Source: Eutreptiella sp. 'Long Island Sound 2002' (Eukaryota; Euglenozoa; Euglenophyceae; Eutreptiales; Eutreptiaceae). From it: DNA of 64,000 nucleotides. The notes below the pieces were generated by a model. That model saw only the letters and a list, made by a program, of their open reading frames with translations, did not search any database and was not told where the DNA came from. The DNA lies in contig OZ038385.1 in assembly GCA_964036045.1 (NCBI GenBank), positions 57,631,919 through 57,695,918 on the forward strand, given 5' to 3'. Positions 1 to 11,993 of the stretch are shown here, one piece after another (within the stretch, counting starts at the first letter, position 1; the number at the start of each line of letters is the position of its first letter). A program made the position numbers and the translations under genes.

Positions 1-488
1 GGACATCCCAAACACTATCGCAGTGCTAGCAGAGTTGTAGAGAGGAGATGTATCATAGGGAAGGCTTTTGCTTTGGAGACAATGATTGGGTTTCACACAC
101 GATGATGGCCCCCGGGTCAAGAGGCAAAAGCAGACGAGAACCACAGGGGTGAAATGACAAGCATCCATTCGGGTCTAAGAGGATGACATAGGCAGTGACA
201 AGCCTATAATAATCCGCCACAGGCGGTGGCGAATGCGCCATGCGCCGATAAACATACCGGATCCCGAGCCAGATTAGGGGACAGGCAGAGAGCCGAGGTA
301 CTGTGTACGGTCGTGACCCACAAACCAAATGCTATCCGCAATGAAGGAATATCTAGTGAACTCCAGAGAACTGCCACAGGCATGAACTGAGCATGGATTG
401 AATCACCCCCGAGCAGGGGCAATTGGCAGTTGGCAGATGCAAAGCCCGGAAGGCGGAAACCCAACCCTGCCTGCAGAAGTCGTGGACA

Positions 489-584
489 TGTAAACGCGGG
501 CACAGACACCCTCCTTGCCCGGCTTGCACTGTCACACATAGAGGATTCCGGCACTGTTGTGCCAAAGGACAACAAGGGCATCCA
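489..584 (+). pseudogene. Cys/His (B-box-like) motif fragment
   Basis: Read in one frame, this segment gives C-x3-H-R-x-P-P-C-x2-C followed by R-G-F-R-H-C-C and a terminal G-H-P. The same order of residues occurs twice in the GC-rich ORF at 18261-19565 (C-x2-H-R-A-P-x-C-x2-C, then H-C-C, then E-G-H). It runs directly into a CA repeat, which suggests a truncated copy. Function unknown; the spacing resembles B-box-type zinc binding, which is an inference. Confidence 0.4.
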
Positions 585-1067
585 CGAACACACACACACA
601 CACCCATTGCGCGCACACACAGACTGGGGGGTGCAGCAGCACCCAGAGGACCCCGGAGGGGGGCTCACGCCGGCGGCAAATCCCGGAAGACAAGGGCAAC
701 CCCCCCCCCCCCCCCTCCCCTCCCTGGGGAAGGGGAAAGGCCCTGCATGATCAGCAGCAGGGGAGGAGAGCTGTGAAACAGCGGAGGGAACCAACCCCCC
801 CCCCCCCCCACACACACAGAAGCGCTGAGCAAGCGCTTGTGCCCTGCGGCGCACGGTAGAATTGCACGGCCGCGCGGGTACGGAATGCTCATAACCGTCA
901 CCTACACAGAGGCTCTGGCCATGGCAAGGGGACGGCGGCAGGAGGGCGCCGGCAGCACACCTGTTCAGGGGTGCAAGCGCCGCAGAGAGTGCCCTCGCAC
1001 CTGCAGCTAACCCACAGACCCATCAACACTGTGTACACTGAGTGCATCCCTACTGCGCCCTGTAGCC

Positions 1068-1070
<3 letters not shown>

Positions 1071-1157
<87 letters not shown>
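1071..1157. repeat. (TG)n microsatellite
   Basis: About 43 uninterrupted GT/TG units, the longest dinucleotide run in the window. The overlapping ORF is only alternating Cys-Val and is not a gene. Confidence 0.95.
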
Positions 1158-1159
<2 letters not shown>

Positions 1160-2071
1160 CATCACCACCATATTACAGAAAGGCGGCTATGAGAACCTGG
1201 GTTGCGCATTGCTGAAGTGCTAACAGAGCTGTAGATGTGATGTATGTAAGCGAACGCTATGAATTTGTTTCAAACTGTTGGGCGGCACACATGCACACAC
1301 AGAACTGCCCAAGGCATGCACTGAGAGAATGAAATAACAACCCCCACGGTGGGGCAATTGGCAATCCCCCCCCCCCCCCCCACACACACTGAAACTGCAT
1401 CATCCCCCACAGCAACACAACTGGCAATTGGTGCACACACACAGGGTGTTCTGTACTCTGCACTGTACAAAAACGCTCCCATACACACATACCTACAACA
1501 TTCATTGAAATACAGAACAAGAGATCTTCCAAGAAAAAAGAAACTACGCCTGATATTGTGTCTGCAATATCTCCCAACTGTTGACTGCATATTTGCACAA
1601 TGTAATATAGCTGTTTACCACTCAGACTGTTATGTCTGGTTGCATGGTCTGGTAGTGCCGGGCTTAGTGCCTGGATGATATGTGCTCATTGCAGGAGAGC
1701 TTGCGGATATTGGTGGCAGTCTTTACAGATTAAGACAGCCTTCCAAAAAGGTTGGCAGAGACTTGACTGACGATGGCTTGTGTTTCGTAGATTGTAGCCT
1801 TGCCTTGTAAGCAGTGCAGTAGCTGTGCTGCAATGCCGGCTGCAACACTAGCTATGCTGCAAATCTGCTGCAGGGCAACACCGCAGGGCATCAATCACAT
1901 TGCCTTTTCAATATGAACTTGTTTGTGTGTGAGACTGTGAGTGTGCGCGCGCACGCGCGTATTGTAGGAAGGCACCGAGTGGCGTCTGCGGAGTTTGTTC
2001 GTCGACGGTCCACCTGGTGAGATCTAGTTGTTCAGACTGTCTTGTCAACAATTGCTTGTTGGTCACGCCAA

Positions 2072-2076
2072 TTGTG

Positions 2077-2111
<35 letters not shown>
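2072..2111. repeat. (TG)n microsatellite
   Basis: About 20 nearly perfect TG units. A purine-pyrimidine alternating tract (GCGCGCGCACGCGCG) lies about 130 bp upstream at 1945-1960. Confidence 0.9.
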
Positions 2112-2114
<3 letters not shown>

Positions 2115-3420
2115 TTGTGCAGGTGCAGCTCAGCAGTTATTGGTCTCGAGGCCAGTCACCGATAGGTTTGCGTCAGACAGCCTCAAATGTGTGAAGCTGC
2201 AGGTCACAAGATGGAGACTGTACATAGTTCTGGACCCAATGTCTATGCGCGCCCCGTGACTGCAGCCCTTCTTGGGGGCTGCTGCACTTGCCTAGCGCCG
2301 GTACACAAAAAAAATAGGACAGCCTTATGTGCCCAGTTTTTTTTGCAAAGCGAAACGAGAGCAAGGGCACGAGTGAGAATTGAGGTGCATATTCGGAAGT
2401 GTGGAGAAGGCCACTCGCGAGATGGCCAAGTGTAAGGGTCAGGATGAGGGTCTTATTGTTGGAGCACTCATCTGCACAGGCTTAGCATAGAAAGAGAGAT
2501 AGCGAGCAGTGAGGGGAGAGTGAGAGGTGAACAGATTGAGGGAGGGCAAGTTTTTTCGAGAACATTTGTAACTTTTGTTGTGCTATGGCTGGGGGAGGGG
2601 AGATGTACCCAGACAGAAGGTCCAGGTGTCAGAAGATGATTGCATTAGCTTACTTGCATGATATTAATATGCCTGCTCTACATCTGTTGTAACGATCAGT
2701 GCAGCATACACCTGTATATGCAACGTGTCATCAGATTTGACGTTTGTTGGCAGCACCAGTTGTTGCAATTAGCCTGCACAGAGCAATGTTGCACAGCACC
2801 CGTGCTGTGTACACTGTCTATTTGGCGCCTCAGTAAAGGCCTTCATGCGCCTGGTGCAGCCATAATCTTTGGCTACATCTTACTCCTCTGGAGCTGAAGC
2901 TGGAGCTCCTCTGGACCCAGTATTTGAGTTCACTTCGATTGAGTTGGTGCTTTGGGCATCTGTGATCAGTACTTGCAGGAGGAAGTCCTGTTCTGTGTTC
3001 TTGCGTTTTCAGTTTTGGTTGCACAAGCAAAAGTGGCCAGGTAAAGAGCCACTTATGATGAGGGTCAAAGCTCATATCAGCCATTATGTAGGCCGTTGCA
3101 ATGGAAATTCAATGCTACAGCTCAACCCACAGGGTGCTTTTGAAGCATTTGTCTCTTGTGAGATCTGGCCTGTCCCAGACAGTGTATTCTGTAGTTTGCA
3201 AACTGAAGGGAGTGGTGCAGGTGCTCAGCATGAGCCTGAAAGCGTGCTTCAATTCCTACCACAGGATCTTGGTTTCAGAACCAATTTCTGAGAGAGAGCC
3301 CAAAGTCTGCTGCCCCGAGTTGTGTTAGTAGTGGCCACTTCAAAGCATGCGCAATTTCTGCTGGTCTCTCTGCAACTTCTGAGACTTTCATCTGCATACC
3401 TGATTCTTTCATCGCGCGCC

Positions 3421-3669
3421 TCACACATGAGCCCGCTGCTGTGGCTCGTAGATGCCCAGTTCTGTCACCTTCTTCATTTTAGCATCAGCATCTGCGGGTG
3501 ACACAGTACAACCTCTGTAGTTGAAGCAGCGATAGTCCGTGCTTGGTGACCTCGTTGGACTGCACTGTTCGCACCAGGGTTTCTCATGAGTAGCTTTCCG
3601 GAACTTGTCGATGGATTGCATTGCTACTTTCCCAGTTGCTGTCTCCTGGCATGCCCCCCGCACCCACAC
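3421..3669 (-). CDS. Putative terminal exon, Cys-bearing hypothetical protein
   Basis: The minus strand is open for about 82 codons to a TGA at 3423-3421. The translation is polar and not repetitive: W-C-x2-C, then Y-R-C-F-N-Y-R-G-C, then a Lys-rich stretch ending K-V-T-E-L-G. A possible acceptor AG lies at 3640-3639, but its pyrimidine tract is weak, so the start is uncertain. I do not recognise the family. It could be a terminal exon or a decayed mobile-element fragment. Confidence 0.3.
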   Translation of the reverse strand: MWVRGACQETATGKVAMQSIDKFRKATHEKPWCEQCSPTRSPSTDYRCFNYRGCTVSPADADAKMKKVTELGIYEPQQRAHV

Positions 3670-4058
3670 CCCTCGTCCGGGTCGCCAACATCACAGCCGC
3701 AATTGGCCTGGCTCACAGAGCACAGTGGGCACTTCAAGTAAAAGCTGCCATCAGACACCAGTTCCGCCAGTTGGACCATTGTTTCGGTCACCCGCTATTG
3801 CAGTCAGAAGATGTACTAATCGATGCTTATGGCTATCTCTGTCCGAAGCACGCACAATTGCCGGGCGCATTCATCAGTGCCTTGGTCCTGTCACTGTTTT
3901 ATTTTGTCACATTGTTGTCCTGGCTGTGCAACCTCAAACCACGCGAATCTAAGCAGGACAATGGTGATGTAAACAAGTCTTTGATCGCACCGCTCGCAAA
4001 GACCTCATCACATTTTCAGACACAATTCACCAGTCCCAAAGGGAGTACCCACACATAG
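3621..4058 (+). CDS. Hypothetical open segment, low confidence
   Basis: The plus strand is open for 145 codons. The middle part (after about residue 18) is ordinary in composition and contains H-R-A-Q-W-A-L-Q-V-K-A-A-I-R, then D-A-Y-G-Y-L-C, followed by a hydrophobic segment of about 20 residues rich in Leu, Phe and Val. No family recognised. It overlaps the minus-strand candidate only at its first 49 bases. It may be a chance ORF. Confidence 0.2.
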   Translation: MLLSQLLSPGMPPAPTPLVRVANITAAIGLAHRAQWALQVKAAIRHQFRQLDHCFGHPLLQSEDVLIDAYGYLCPKHAQLPGAFISALVLSLFYFVTLLSWLCNLKPRESKQDNGDVNKSLIAPLAKTSSHFQTQFTSPKGSTHT

Positions 4059-4059
4059 A

Positions 4060-7000
4060 GGATCGCAAAGCCTCAGCCAAGCCCCAGGCCCCTACTGGAA
4101 ACCAGGGAACCGAAAGCAAATTTGAATCATCCATGAGTTCCTTGTCTAAGTTTCCAATATTTGCCTGATCCTACCCTTTTCTTCTTCGCGCCTGCATCTC
4201 CTTCGAGGAGGTCTCTTCAGCATCTGTTCTTTCTCCAACATCTGTTTCGAGAGCTAAGGAAAGGGGTGTGGCCTTCTGGGAGCACACATGTGGTGTTCAA
4301 TCCCCCGTCCCCTTGTGGGGGGTTACAGTTCTCCACACATACCTGCGCACCCTCGGACTCCTCAATACAGGCCACCATACCTTTCCATGGGATGGCAGGC
4401 ATGATGCAGCTGCTGATACTGCCGACACAAACAAGGGGGGATTGCTTTGTAAAGAAAGGGCTGTTGCAGCTGACCACACGGCTCTCTGCGGATTCCCTTC
4501 CAGCAAAAGTTCAGATTCGAATGCACTTCAGCTGATGCATGGTCTTGGTCTGTTTAATTGCTCAGGTTTGCACCTCCTTTAGATTTCTTTTTTTTGGCAT
4601 TGGCTTGTGTTTCAGGTACACTTAGGGCGTAGGCTCAAGTTGCAGCCCAATTAGGGCTGAGTGCTTAAGTCTGTGTGTGCTCCTCCACCTCCTACTTAGT
4701 TGTTTGGCCCATTTGACCCCTTGTCTCCTTTCTCTCTCTGCCTATACCTGCTGCCTAGGTGAGCCCATCACTCCCAGAATGCACTTCGGTTGCGCCTACC
4801 CTCCATCCTTCACATGCAAACTCTTTGGAGAGTGGAGAGTAGGGCAATGACCTCTCAAAGTCTGGGGTTTCCTTTCACCAAGAACAATCCTCGCTGCCTT
4901 CCCCCTTCTGCTGCCTAGTCACCTCTCCTGTGGCCTATGTAGCCATGCTGCAACGTGCGCCCCTGCTATGTCTAGACGTACACACCAATTTGCATCCACA
5001 AATACACCCAAAGTACAACCCATGCTTTTGTGTTTTGGGGGGCCTTAAGCGCAGTGCGCGCAGTATTGTGTACCGAAAAATCCCTGATTGATGATCAGTG
5101 AAGGGTCCGACAGAATATGTGTCAATATGGCTGCCTTCTCGGCATCCCCATGGTGGGGAGAAATCAACCTAGAAAGGAGTGGATGTGGTGGAAATATGCA
5201 TAAAGGTGTGAAACGGGGTGAAATTGGGTGAAAATGCCACATCCCCTATGTGGGAAAAACACCTGCTGTCAAACAGCAATGATGCCCAAAGTATCACAAA
5301 GTGTGGGTTTCTCCCCCCCCCCCCCCCCGTGTCAAGTAAGTCGCTGCGCGTGACGGTTCCCTCGCCCCCCCAATCTAACTTGATCTGAACGTTGGAAATT
5401 GACAACAACATTAGGAGAATAAGTAGGACACTTACTAGACCGGGGGGGGGGGGGGCAATGTTGAGGCACAAGGAATTCCAGCACACACACGTTTCACACA
5501 CACGTTTCAGTCGAGTAAAACCCATCAAATTTGGATGCAAGATTTTTCAGTGAAAAAAATTGAAAAAAAGATTTTCCATGTCATTTTCCATGTCAGATTG
5601 CAATTTTTTACACACCTCGGCTACTTTGCACCTCCAAGGCTAGGGTGGTAGGGGTCGCCTAATTTTAGGGCCATTTGGAAGGTGCGTGCCTAGGGCTCTT
5701 CAGGGGGAGGGGGGTCTGGTCTAAAAGTAGCACGCAGTGCAAGGGTTCCCCCTTTGTCTCTGCTGCATCACATGAGGTTTCCCACCCAACATCGTGATCA
5801 GCAAGACTGCGCTGATTGTGGTAATAGATGCATCTGTGTGATGGCTAGAATGTAAAATGAAATAGCCTGGAAAATGCGTTGACACAAATTGTAAGGCATT
5901 TGGTATTTGGGAAACAGCATACACATGGACACACACAGACACTCATTAGGGGGGGCGTATTTCGCGCTGTGCACGAAGATTGTACAAGACCATACCAAGG
6001 TAGGTAGGTCGGTAGGTAGGTATCTTCGGGAGCTCGGGATGCCTCCTTTGGCATTGCAGGAAGAAGGAAGAAGAGGCGACCACCCCTCACACTGCCCTAT
6101 GCAACACACCTCACTGAGCCGCTGCCGCATGTCGCATGTGATTTGGGAAGGCATGATCGTGGCCACACAGCCCATGTGTGCCACTCAAGAATATCCAACC
6201 CAACCAGTCTCCCTTGGGTCCGTTTGAGGTGGGACTTTCGCTGGACGCTGGATGATGCACAACGAAAGTGGGGCAAGAGTTTGAGACCTTAACCTGCGAC
6301 CTATCCGGACCAAAACATTGGGTTTTCATCAAAATTGGACCAAATTCACGTGAATGTGAATCGCCCATTCAAACGACTTAATAACCCCCGTTCGCGAAGG
6401 GTATATGCATGTGCTTTTCACTATGCCGTGAGGTGGTGTCAAGGTTGCAATTCGGGGCCTTGGGTAGCTTGGGGGGTGGGGCTGGGGTGAAACATGGGGT
6501 TGTGGGGGTGCGGTATGGTCTGTGTAGTCAAGAATATTGCCCTTAAAATCCCCAATTTCTCCATGTTAAATGCGCGCTGTGCCCGCGCTGTGCGTGCTGT
6601 GCCCGCGCTGCCCACAGCCGTCCCCATTGCCTGTGGAGTGTGCATTTTTCACACACCCCTACCCACTGTGTTACACGTGGGGGGGGGGGGGATGGCATGC
6701 GCCAGCCACCTTGCGATTCAGTATGGCAATAGGGCAAACCCCACTGCTTGCAGGATGTGACTAGACTCCACCCAACTCCCTCATCAATGACACCTCACTC
6801 AGCTGTTGCTGTTGCCAAGGCAGCCGACCAGACCACAGAGGTCAGGCGCCAACTTCTTAATGTGTTAATTTCCATGACATCACTTGGTCTCAGCATGCCT
6901 GCTTGCACCATCTGCCCTGTCCACGTCTTTTTTGTGGATGCATTAACAGAGCCGCGCTTATCGGCATGCTCATGTGCATACTGCTAGCAGTGGTAGTGCA

Positions 7001-7880
7001 GTTGATGATGCTCCTGATCCATTCTGAAAGCGTCAGCAATCTCTCTGCAGAGATGGGAATCTCCCCATCTCAGAACACCTTGCTTGGTGTCCTGCCAGCT
7101 GTATGCATGTCATGTTGCAAGTGATTGATGTAGGTTTTGCTGATGTAGCATTTTGTTCATGCGGCATCGCTCGAGGTTGATGGCAAGTTACTTGCAATAA
7201 CTGCTGAATGGTGTGCTTTGTTCATCTGTGCTGTGCTTGTGCAAGGTGGTTGCTGTGTCAGGAAATTGGTTTTTGAAGGGGCAGCTTTTCTTGCTTAAAA
7301 TGTGGGTGAGTGGTGGTGAACGAAAAATTTGTAACAAAAGAGACCTGATCTGATTACCCAATTACATCATAGTGATGGCCATGACTGCTACCAGGCTGAT
7401 ACCAAACTGATTCTTTACTAATTCCTCGGTAATCAGCATCTAACCCATGGATTATTGCTCCTTTAATTGATTTCCTTCCTTCTTCGCCAATTCATTGGTA
7501 AATGCCAATCAAGAGTCGCACCAATGTCGAGAAATATTCAATATCAATCACTGTGCTGCTTATTAGCTCATGATGAACCTACAAGGGAAGAAAGAAAAAA
7601 TAAGCAAATCAGAACCAGGCAGCTGGTACATTTCTACATCTAGCAGGATGACTTGTATTCTTGGTCAGGCAAATGAACCATTCAAATGCATACTAAAAGA
7701 TCTTGAACCAATCCAACAGGTATCAGGTTCTCAGACACACTATTGTAACTGATAAGAGTGCTTGCAAATTTGGAATTGTAGTCCTGGGGAAAGGAAATAA
7801 TGCATGTAGCCCATTTTGATTCAAATTTAACATGTACCTCACTGTCAACATTTTCTGTCTTCTGTGATTTAATCTACCAT
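4060..7880. other. Gene-poor stretch
   Basis: I find no exon with both a convincing splice boundary and non-repetitive coding character. It contains a C run at 5313-5329, G runs at 5443-5454 and 6679-6690, a TAGG-type repeat at 6000-6022, and an AT-rich block at 7260-7800. ORFs in this stretch are short and antisense to one another. Confidence 0.5.
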
Positions 7881-7881
7881 C

Positions 7882-8064
7882 ATGATTTGGCGCAAATCTG
7901 CTGCGGTTGCGCGGAAAGTGGATTTGTCATGGGAGAAGCTGCCAGTGGATGGACAGGAGGTTTTGGATGGGGCCTATTTGATACCACACCCGCTGGCGGT
8001 GGCGGAAGTGCCGATGGAGCACAGGGCAACTGTGCTCCTGTTGGGGTCCATATCTTGGAACTAG
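7882..8064 (+). CDS. Possible short coding exon
   Basis: Sixty codons starting with ATG read as a balanced sequence (charged, no repeats; e.g. V-D-L-S-W-E-K-L-P-V-D-G) to a TAG. No donor or acceptor site stands out and no family is recognised. A second frame in the same interval is Gly-rich and less convincing. Confidence 0.2.
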   Translation: MIWRKSAAVARKVDLSWEKLPVDGQEVLDGAYLIPHPLAVAEVPMEHRATVLLLGSISWN

Positions 8065-8748
8065 CCCATGCACGTGAAAAAAATTTAAGCAAATGACTTT
8101 TATTTTGCCAAAAAACAAAATGCCTTATTGCATCAATCTTTCTTGAATAGGCAGCGTTGGGCGTGGCGGTAGCCTACCGCGATAGAGAGCATCATGACAC
8201 TCACCATGAGAGCTACAAGTAGTTGCCCTGTGCCCTGGTGTTGCCAAGGATCCAGTGCATCATATGAGTGTGATGCCCACTTTCCAAGAACTGTCGTGAG
8301 TACTCAGCTTTGAACAAGTTGAGGCAGCCAAAGAAAAAAAAAAGCAAATTACTTTTTTTTGCCACGCCCAATGATGAGCAAAGCCAAATGTACGGTCTAA
8401 GGGTATTGGTGGCTGGTGTATTGCATACGAGACATATTACAAGATAGGTCCTCACCTCAACACCTGACCCGTGCTGGTCAGTAGCTGTCACACACATGGT
8501 ACATAGCTTTTGATGTTTTGTGAGCAGCTGCCTTGGCTGCTCGCTTGATTTCCATGTCTTCTCCTCTCATTGAGACGACGAAAGCTACGGGTTATATGGG
8601 GGTTTGCATTTTGTGCGCATGGCTGACCCCCTGTTGAGTGTACCGGGGATTATGGGTGACGTCTCTGTGTACACACGTGCACATGTATGTGTCGAGAGAG
8701 AAAGAGAGGGAATGCCATGCACGCAGTGCGCACGCAGTGCAAAGTTTT

Positions 8749-8878
8749 GGATGTCGGCAAATACTCGAACCCTAGTTTTGGCCCCTTTTCACAAGTTTTA
8801 GGTTCCGTACCAGGATGTCGGCAAATACTCGAACCCTAGTTTTGGCCCCTTTTCACAAGTTTTTGGTTCCGTACCAGG
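8749..8878. repeat. 65-bp tandem duplication
   Basis: Two copies, starting near 8749 and 8814, share the text GGATGTCGGCAAATACTCGA through GGTTCCGTACCA with about one difference (TTTTAGG versus TTTTTGG). Confidence 0.85.
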
Positions 8879-8939
8879 GTTTTTTTGGCTTCCCAAGCAT
8901 TTGGGATGTGGCATATTTGAATTGTCAACCATTTCCCCC

Positions 8940-9352
8940 TAGAAGAGGCCCACTGACAAAGTGTACACAGTCGACACGACCCGGATCTCAACGTCGTCAT
9001 TGTCGACACTGCAGCGAGCCTCGTATCCGTAGAGGCGGTTCGATTCGCCCTGCAGAGTACTCTTCCGGACAGATAGTACGTGCACCAAAACCTTGGTCGA
9101 CTTCAAGGTGATTCTCGAACCGAGATGCTCAAGATCATCGATCGGTATGGCCACGTCCACAACTGCAAAGAAGTCCACGTGGTCATGGTCGCTCGAAGGC
9201 TCTCGATCGCCGATACTCGATGGTGGTGAGTCGACACCAGGACCGGACAGTACTTCTTCGACGATGCTGTTCGTTATAACTACAACCAGAAGTATCGATG
9301 GACACCTGGCCAACCCTATGGTATTGACACCTTTCAGTCTTCCCCCTAGTAA
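8940..9352 (+). pseudogene. TCGA-rich degenerate coding block
   Basis: From 8966 the plus strand reads in one frame through L-N-V-V-I-V-D-T-A-A-S-L-V-S-V-E-A to a TAG, then through an E-M-L-K-I-I-D-R-Y-G-H-V-H segment to a TGA, then through Y-F-F-D-D-A-V-R-Y-N-Y-N-Q-K to a final TAG near 9350. The minus strand is also open across 8939-9313 for 124 codons. Composition differs from the surroundings: TCGA-containing words (GTCGAC, ATCGAT, CTCGA) recur at high density. It looks like a decayed gene of foreign or older origin; family unknown and strand not certain. Confidence 0.3.
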
Positions 9353-9401
9353 ACAGGTGACAGGTATTCTTGGGTGAGTATCCTAGCCTCTGCGTGCACA
9401 A

Positions 9402-9464
9402 TATGCACGCAGTGCGCACGCAGTGCACACGCAGTGCACACGCAGTGCGCACGCAGTGCAAACA
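9402..9464. repeat. CACGCAGTGC decamer repeat
   Basis: Five to six near-perfect copies of CACGCAGTGC (alternating CGC/CAC starts). A shorter relative lies at about 8716-8742. Confidence 0.85.
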
Positions 9465-9911
9465 CTTAGCCAGAGACACACACAGAGAGAGAGAGAGAGA
9501 GAGAAAGATGCAAAGAGAGAGAAAGAGGTGTACGTATGTGCACGTGTGTGCATGGGGACTGCGCACAAAATCCGTGGTAAAATCCGTGGTAAAACCGGAC
9601 CGGGGGTGAGCCATGTGCACGAAATCCAGACCCCCTGTCTGGTCAGTGTGGGGATTTTGGGCGCAGTCTTCGTGTACACGCGTGCGCATGTATGTATAGA
9701 GAGAGAGGGGGGGGGGGGCAGAGAGAGATACAGAGAAGGAAAAGAGGTATCTATATGTGCACATGTGTACATGGGGACTACGTAAAGATCCCTGGTACAG
9801 TGACTGGACAGGGGTTCAGCCATGTGCACGAAATCCAAACCCAGGTCAATGTACCAAGGATTTTGGGCGCAGTCCCCATGTACACGCGTGCACATGTATG
9901 TATAGAGAAAG

Positions 9912-9946
<35 letters not shown>

Positions 9947-10130
9947 GAGAGAGAAAAAGAGGAAGAAATATGTGTACGTGTGTACATGGGGACTGCGCGC
10001 AAAATCCCTGGTACACTGACCGGACATGACTGGACAGGGGTCAGCCATGCACACGAAATCCGTGTCCAGTCAGTGTACCAGGGATTTTGGGCACACTCTC
10101 CGTGGACATGGAGAGAGAACAGTGGTTTAG
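9465..10130. repeat. Array of alternating inverted repeats around (GA)n tracts
   Basis: About three units of 210-220 bp. Each contains GGGCGCAGTCCCCATGTACA, a GA-rich tract, and then the reverse complement arm TGTACATGGGGACTGCGC. Between units are further inverted arms; the clearest is AAAATCCCTGGTACACTGAC near 10001-10020, matched by its reverse complement at about 10069-10089. A diverged partial unit lies at about 8610-8705. ORFs spanning this array on either strand reflect the repeat and are not called. Confidence 0.8.
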
Positions 10131-11866
10131 TGGTAGCCACCATAGTCCAAAATTTATAGGACACTAGTTTGGAGTGTGGTCGTCCTGCCTGCTCACCTGC
10201 CCTTGCGCCTCCCGCATCCCCGATTGCCCTGAGCCTGCGTCACATGCACTGCGCCAACTCATGCAACATCAATCCGATATCAGGCAGGCATCCTGCAGCC
10301 CATGCCGGCCATGCCACACCACCTACGTGCGGTGGCTCCAAATAGACAGTGTGTGGATCAGATGGGTGGGTCTGCCCACATGAAAGAGAACGAGACTAAG
10401 AGAGGAGGGGCGGGTGTTTTAAACCTGCTTTCAAAACCCATTTTCGAAAATTTTTCGAAAGCTGTAACATGGGATTCCAGTCAGCCAGCTGGGGAATTTG
10501 TGCACGGGGATCGTTGGCGCGCTACCTCCCTGTCCGGTCAGCCAGACAGGGAATTCACGCACGGCAAAGAACCAATGGTGTGTACAATTGCACAAACTTT
10601 GTTTGGCATCCCTCCTACCCTCAACCTCGCTCTGCTGTCCCTCACCTGGCATGCAACAGGGCACAAATACATGTCATTTGAGACCACAGACCAGTGAAAT
10701 CAGTCAATACAGCACGAGGCAGATGAATGCTGGTTTAAGTCACTCCCCTGAGTGGCTGTAGGCCAGGAGGCCTACGGCAATACCTGGGGAAGGGGCCATG
10801 AAACATTCACTGAAGAGGGACAATAACGAGGCATAGCCACCACTGTCACTGAAACCAGCGAAATCCAAAACCTGGGGGTCACGTGAACAAACCCAGACCG
10901 GTCCCAATAGACAGCGTTGTACACCCCCGCTTTGTCTCCTGCAGGTGCCCTATTGAAGGGGCGCCCCTGCCAACCCATTTGTTGTTTGATAGCCACGTTT
11001 GAGTGGGGAACTCAAGGCAACATTTTGGTACTGGTTGAAGTTGAACTGATTGAGGGTCAGGATCATGCTGCTTATTTCAAAACCTGACGGCATGGCCAAC
11101 CCACCTGTCGCATGCAGGTAGTGACAATCACTTGGCACAGTGCGAGCGAACGGCGTCTGCATTGAGTGATGGCATGTTCTGTGGCGTGGGGTCGTGCCCT
11201 GGTGCATACCATGTCACAAATGGTGGAGTTGACATCGCTGATCCTATTATAAAATCCTCAGAATGGGGCTTGTTGTGTGGTAATATTCCCCTTGACCTCA
11301 GGTGATGTGGAATTAGCAGCACCATCAGAGAAGTCAGGGACTTTGGAGATGTGCAGGGTATGTTGCACTGTTCAGACCCGTGGTGAGAAGCGTGCGCACA
11401 GACCAGGGTTAAGCGTGCGCAAGCGTGTGTAGTGTTGGGTGGTAAGTGTGTGTAAGTGTGCACCATCTCCCCGTCCAAGCGTGCGCAAGGGTGCACATTT
11501 TTTTTTTTTGACCGGAAAGCCCCTTAAGTGCCTTTTCGGCACACAGTGCTCTTAAACAAAAATTCCACCAGCACCAATTTTTTTTCTGCAGAGAACCTCT
11601 GCATGACTATACAAGAGGTCCACCTCTGTGTCCCCGAGCCCAAGCGTACACAAGCGTGCGGAGTGTTGGGGTGTAAGCGTGCGTAAGCGTGCATAGCCAT
11701 GGAAAGTAAGCGTGCACAAGCGTACATGCACGCTTCTAACCACGGGTCTGGCACTGTTGTACTGTTGCAGTCTGTTGGTTATGAGTGCTGTGCACAAGCC
11801 GTCTCACTATGCGTATTTCTTGCACAGGGGATCTTCAGGGGTATTCAATGGCTGTAAACATGTAAG
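10131..11866. other. Gene-poor stretch
   Basis: No convincing exon. The interval contains two related blocks (about 11386-11495 and 11640-11728) built from degenerate AAGCGTGCGCAAG-type words, separated by about 150 bp. The reverse-strand ORFs here follow those words. Confidence 0.5.
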
Positions 11867-11993
11867 ATGATAGCCCAAGCCGAGCATTTGTTGAAGGAGG
11901 TGAAGGTTGTGTGTAATGGTGAACCAGGCCTGTTGGACGCCACCACTTATCAGATTACATGCCTGTGTGCAAACTGCATAAAGGTGCAGGCAG
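11867..11993 (+). CDS. SAND-like protein, exon encoding N-terminal half of the domain
   Basis: The frame reads K-V-V-C-N-G-E-P-G-L-L-D, then I-T-C-L-C-A-N-C, and stops at a strong donor (CAG|GTATGT, GT at 11994-11995) in phase 1. C-x-C-x2-C before an F-E-x-H-x-G-K and S-K-K-W-K motif is the order seen in SAND-like domains of algal proteins; the second half is supplied by the exon at 16237. SAND domains bind DNA or chromatin partners in the nucleus. The 5' boundary is not defined: ATG at 11867 may be internal and I see no strong acceptor. No upstream exon was identified. Confidence 0.5.

Larger units (their letters stand above)
1..3420. other. Gene-poor region with microsatellites
   Basis: Apart from the Cys/His fragment at 489-584 I see no supportable gene here. 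The stretch holds C runs at about 701-717, 795-809 and 1366-1381, a long TG run at 1071-1157 and a shorter one at 2072-2111. The ORFs across these runs are translated simple repeats. A 140-codon open stretch at 2869-3291 has no recognisable motif and no clear splice boundary, so it is left uncalled. Confidence 0.6.

Noticed and set aside
971-1192. ORF of alternating Cys-Val
   Set aside because: It is the translation of the TG microsatellite and has no other content.
9227-9250. A 15-nt intron (GTGAGT...CACCAG) rescuing the TCGA-rich frame
   Set aside because: Too short for the GT-AG introns inferred elsewhere in the window, which are about 100 nt or longer; a degenerate gene is simpler.
9183-10054. 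Long minus-strand ORFs of about 190-220 codons
   Set aside because: They run through the inverted repeat array and GA tracts; repeating protein text follows the DNA repeat.
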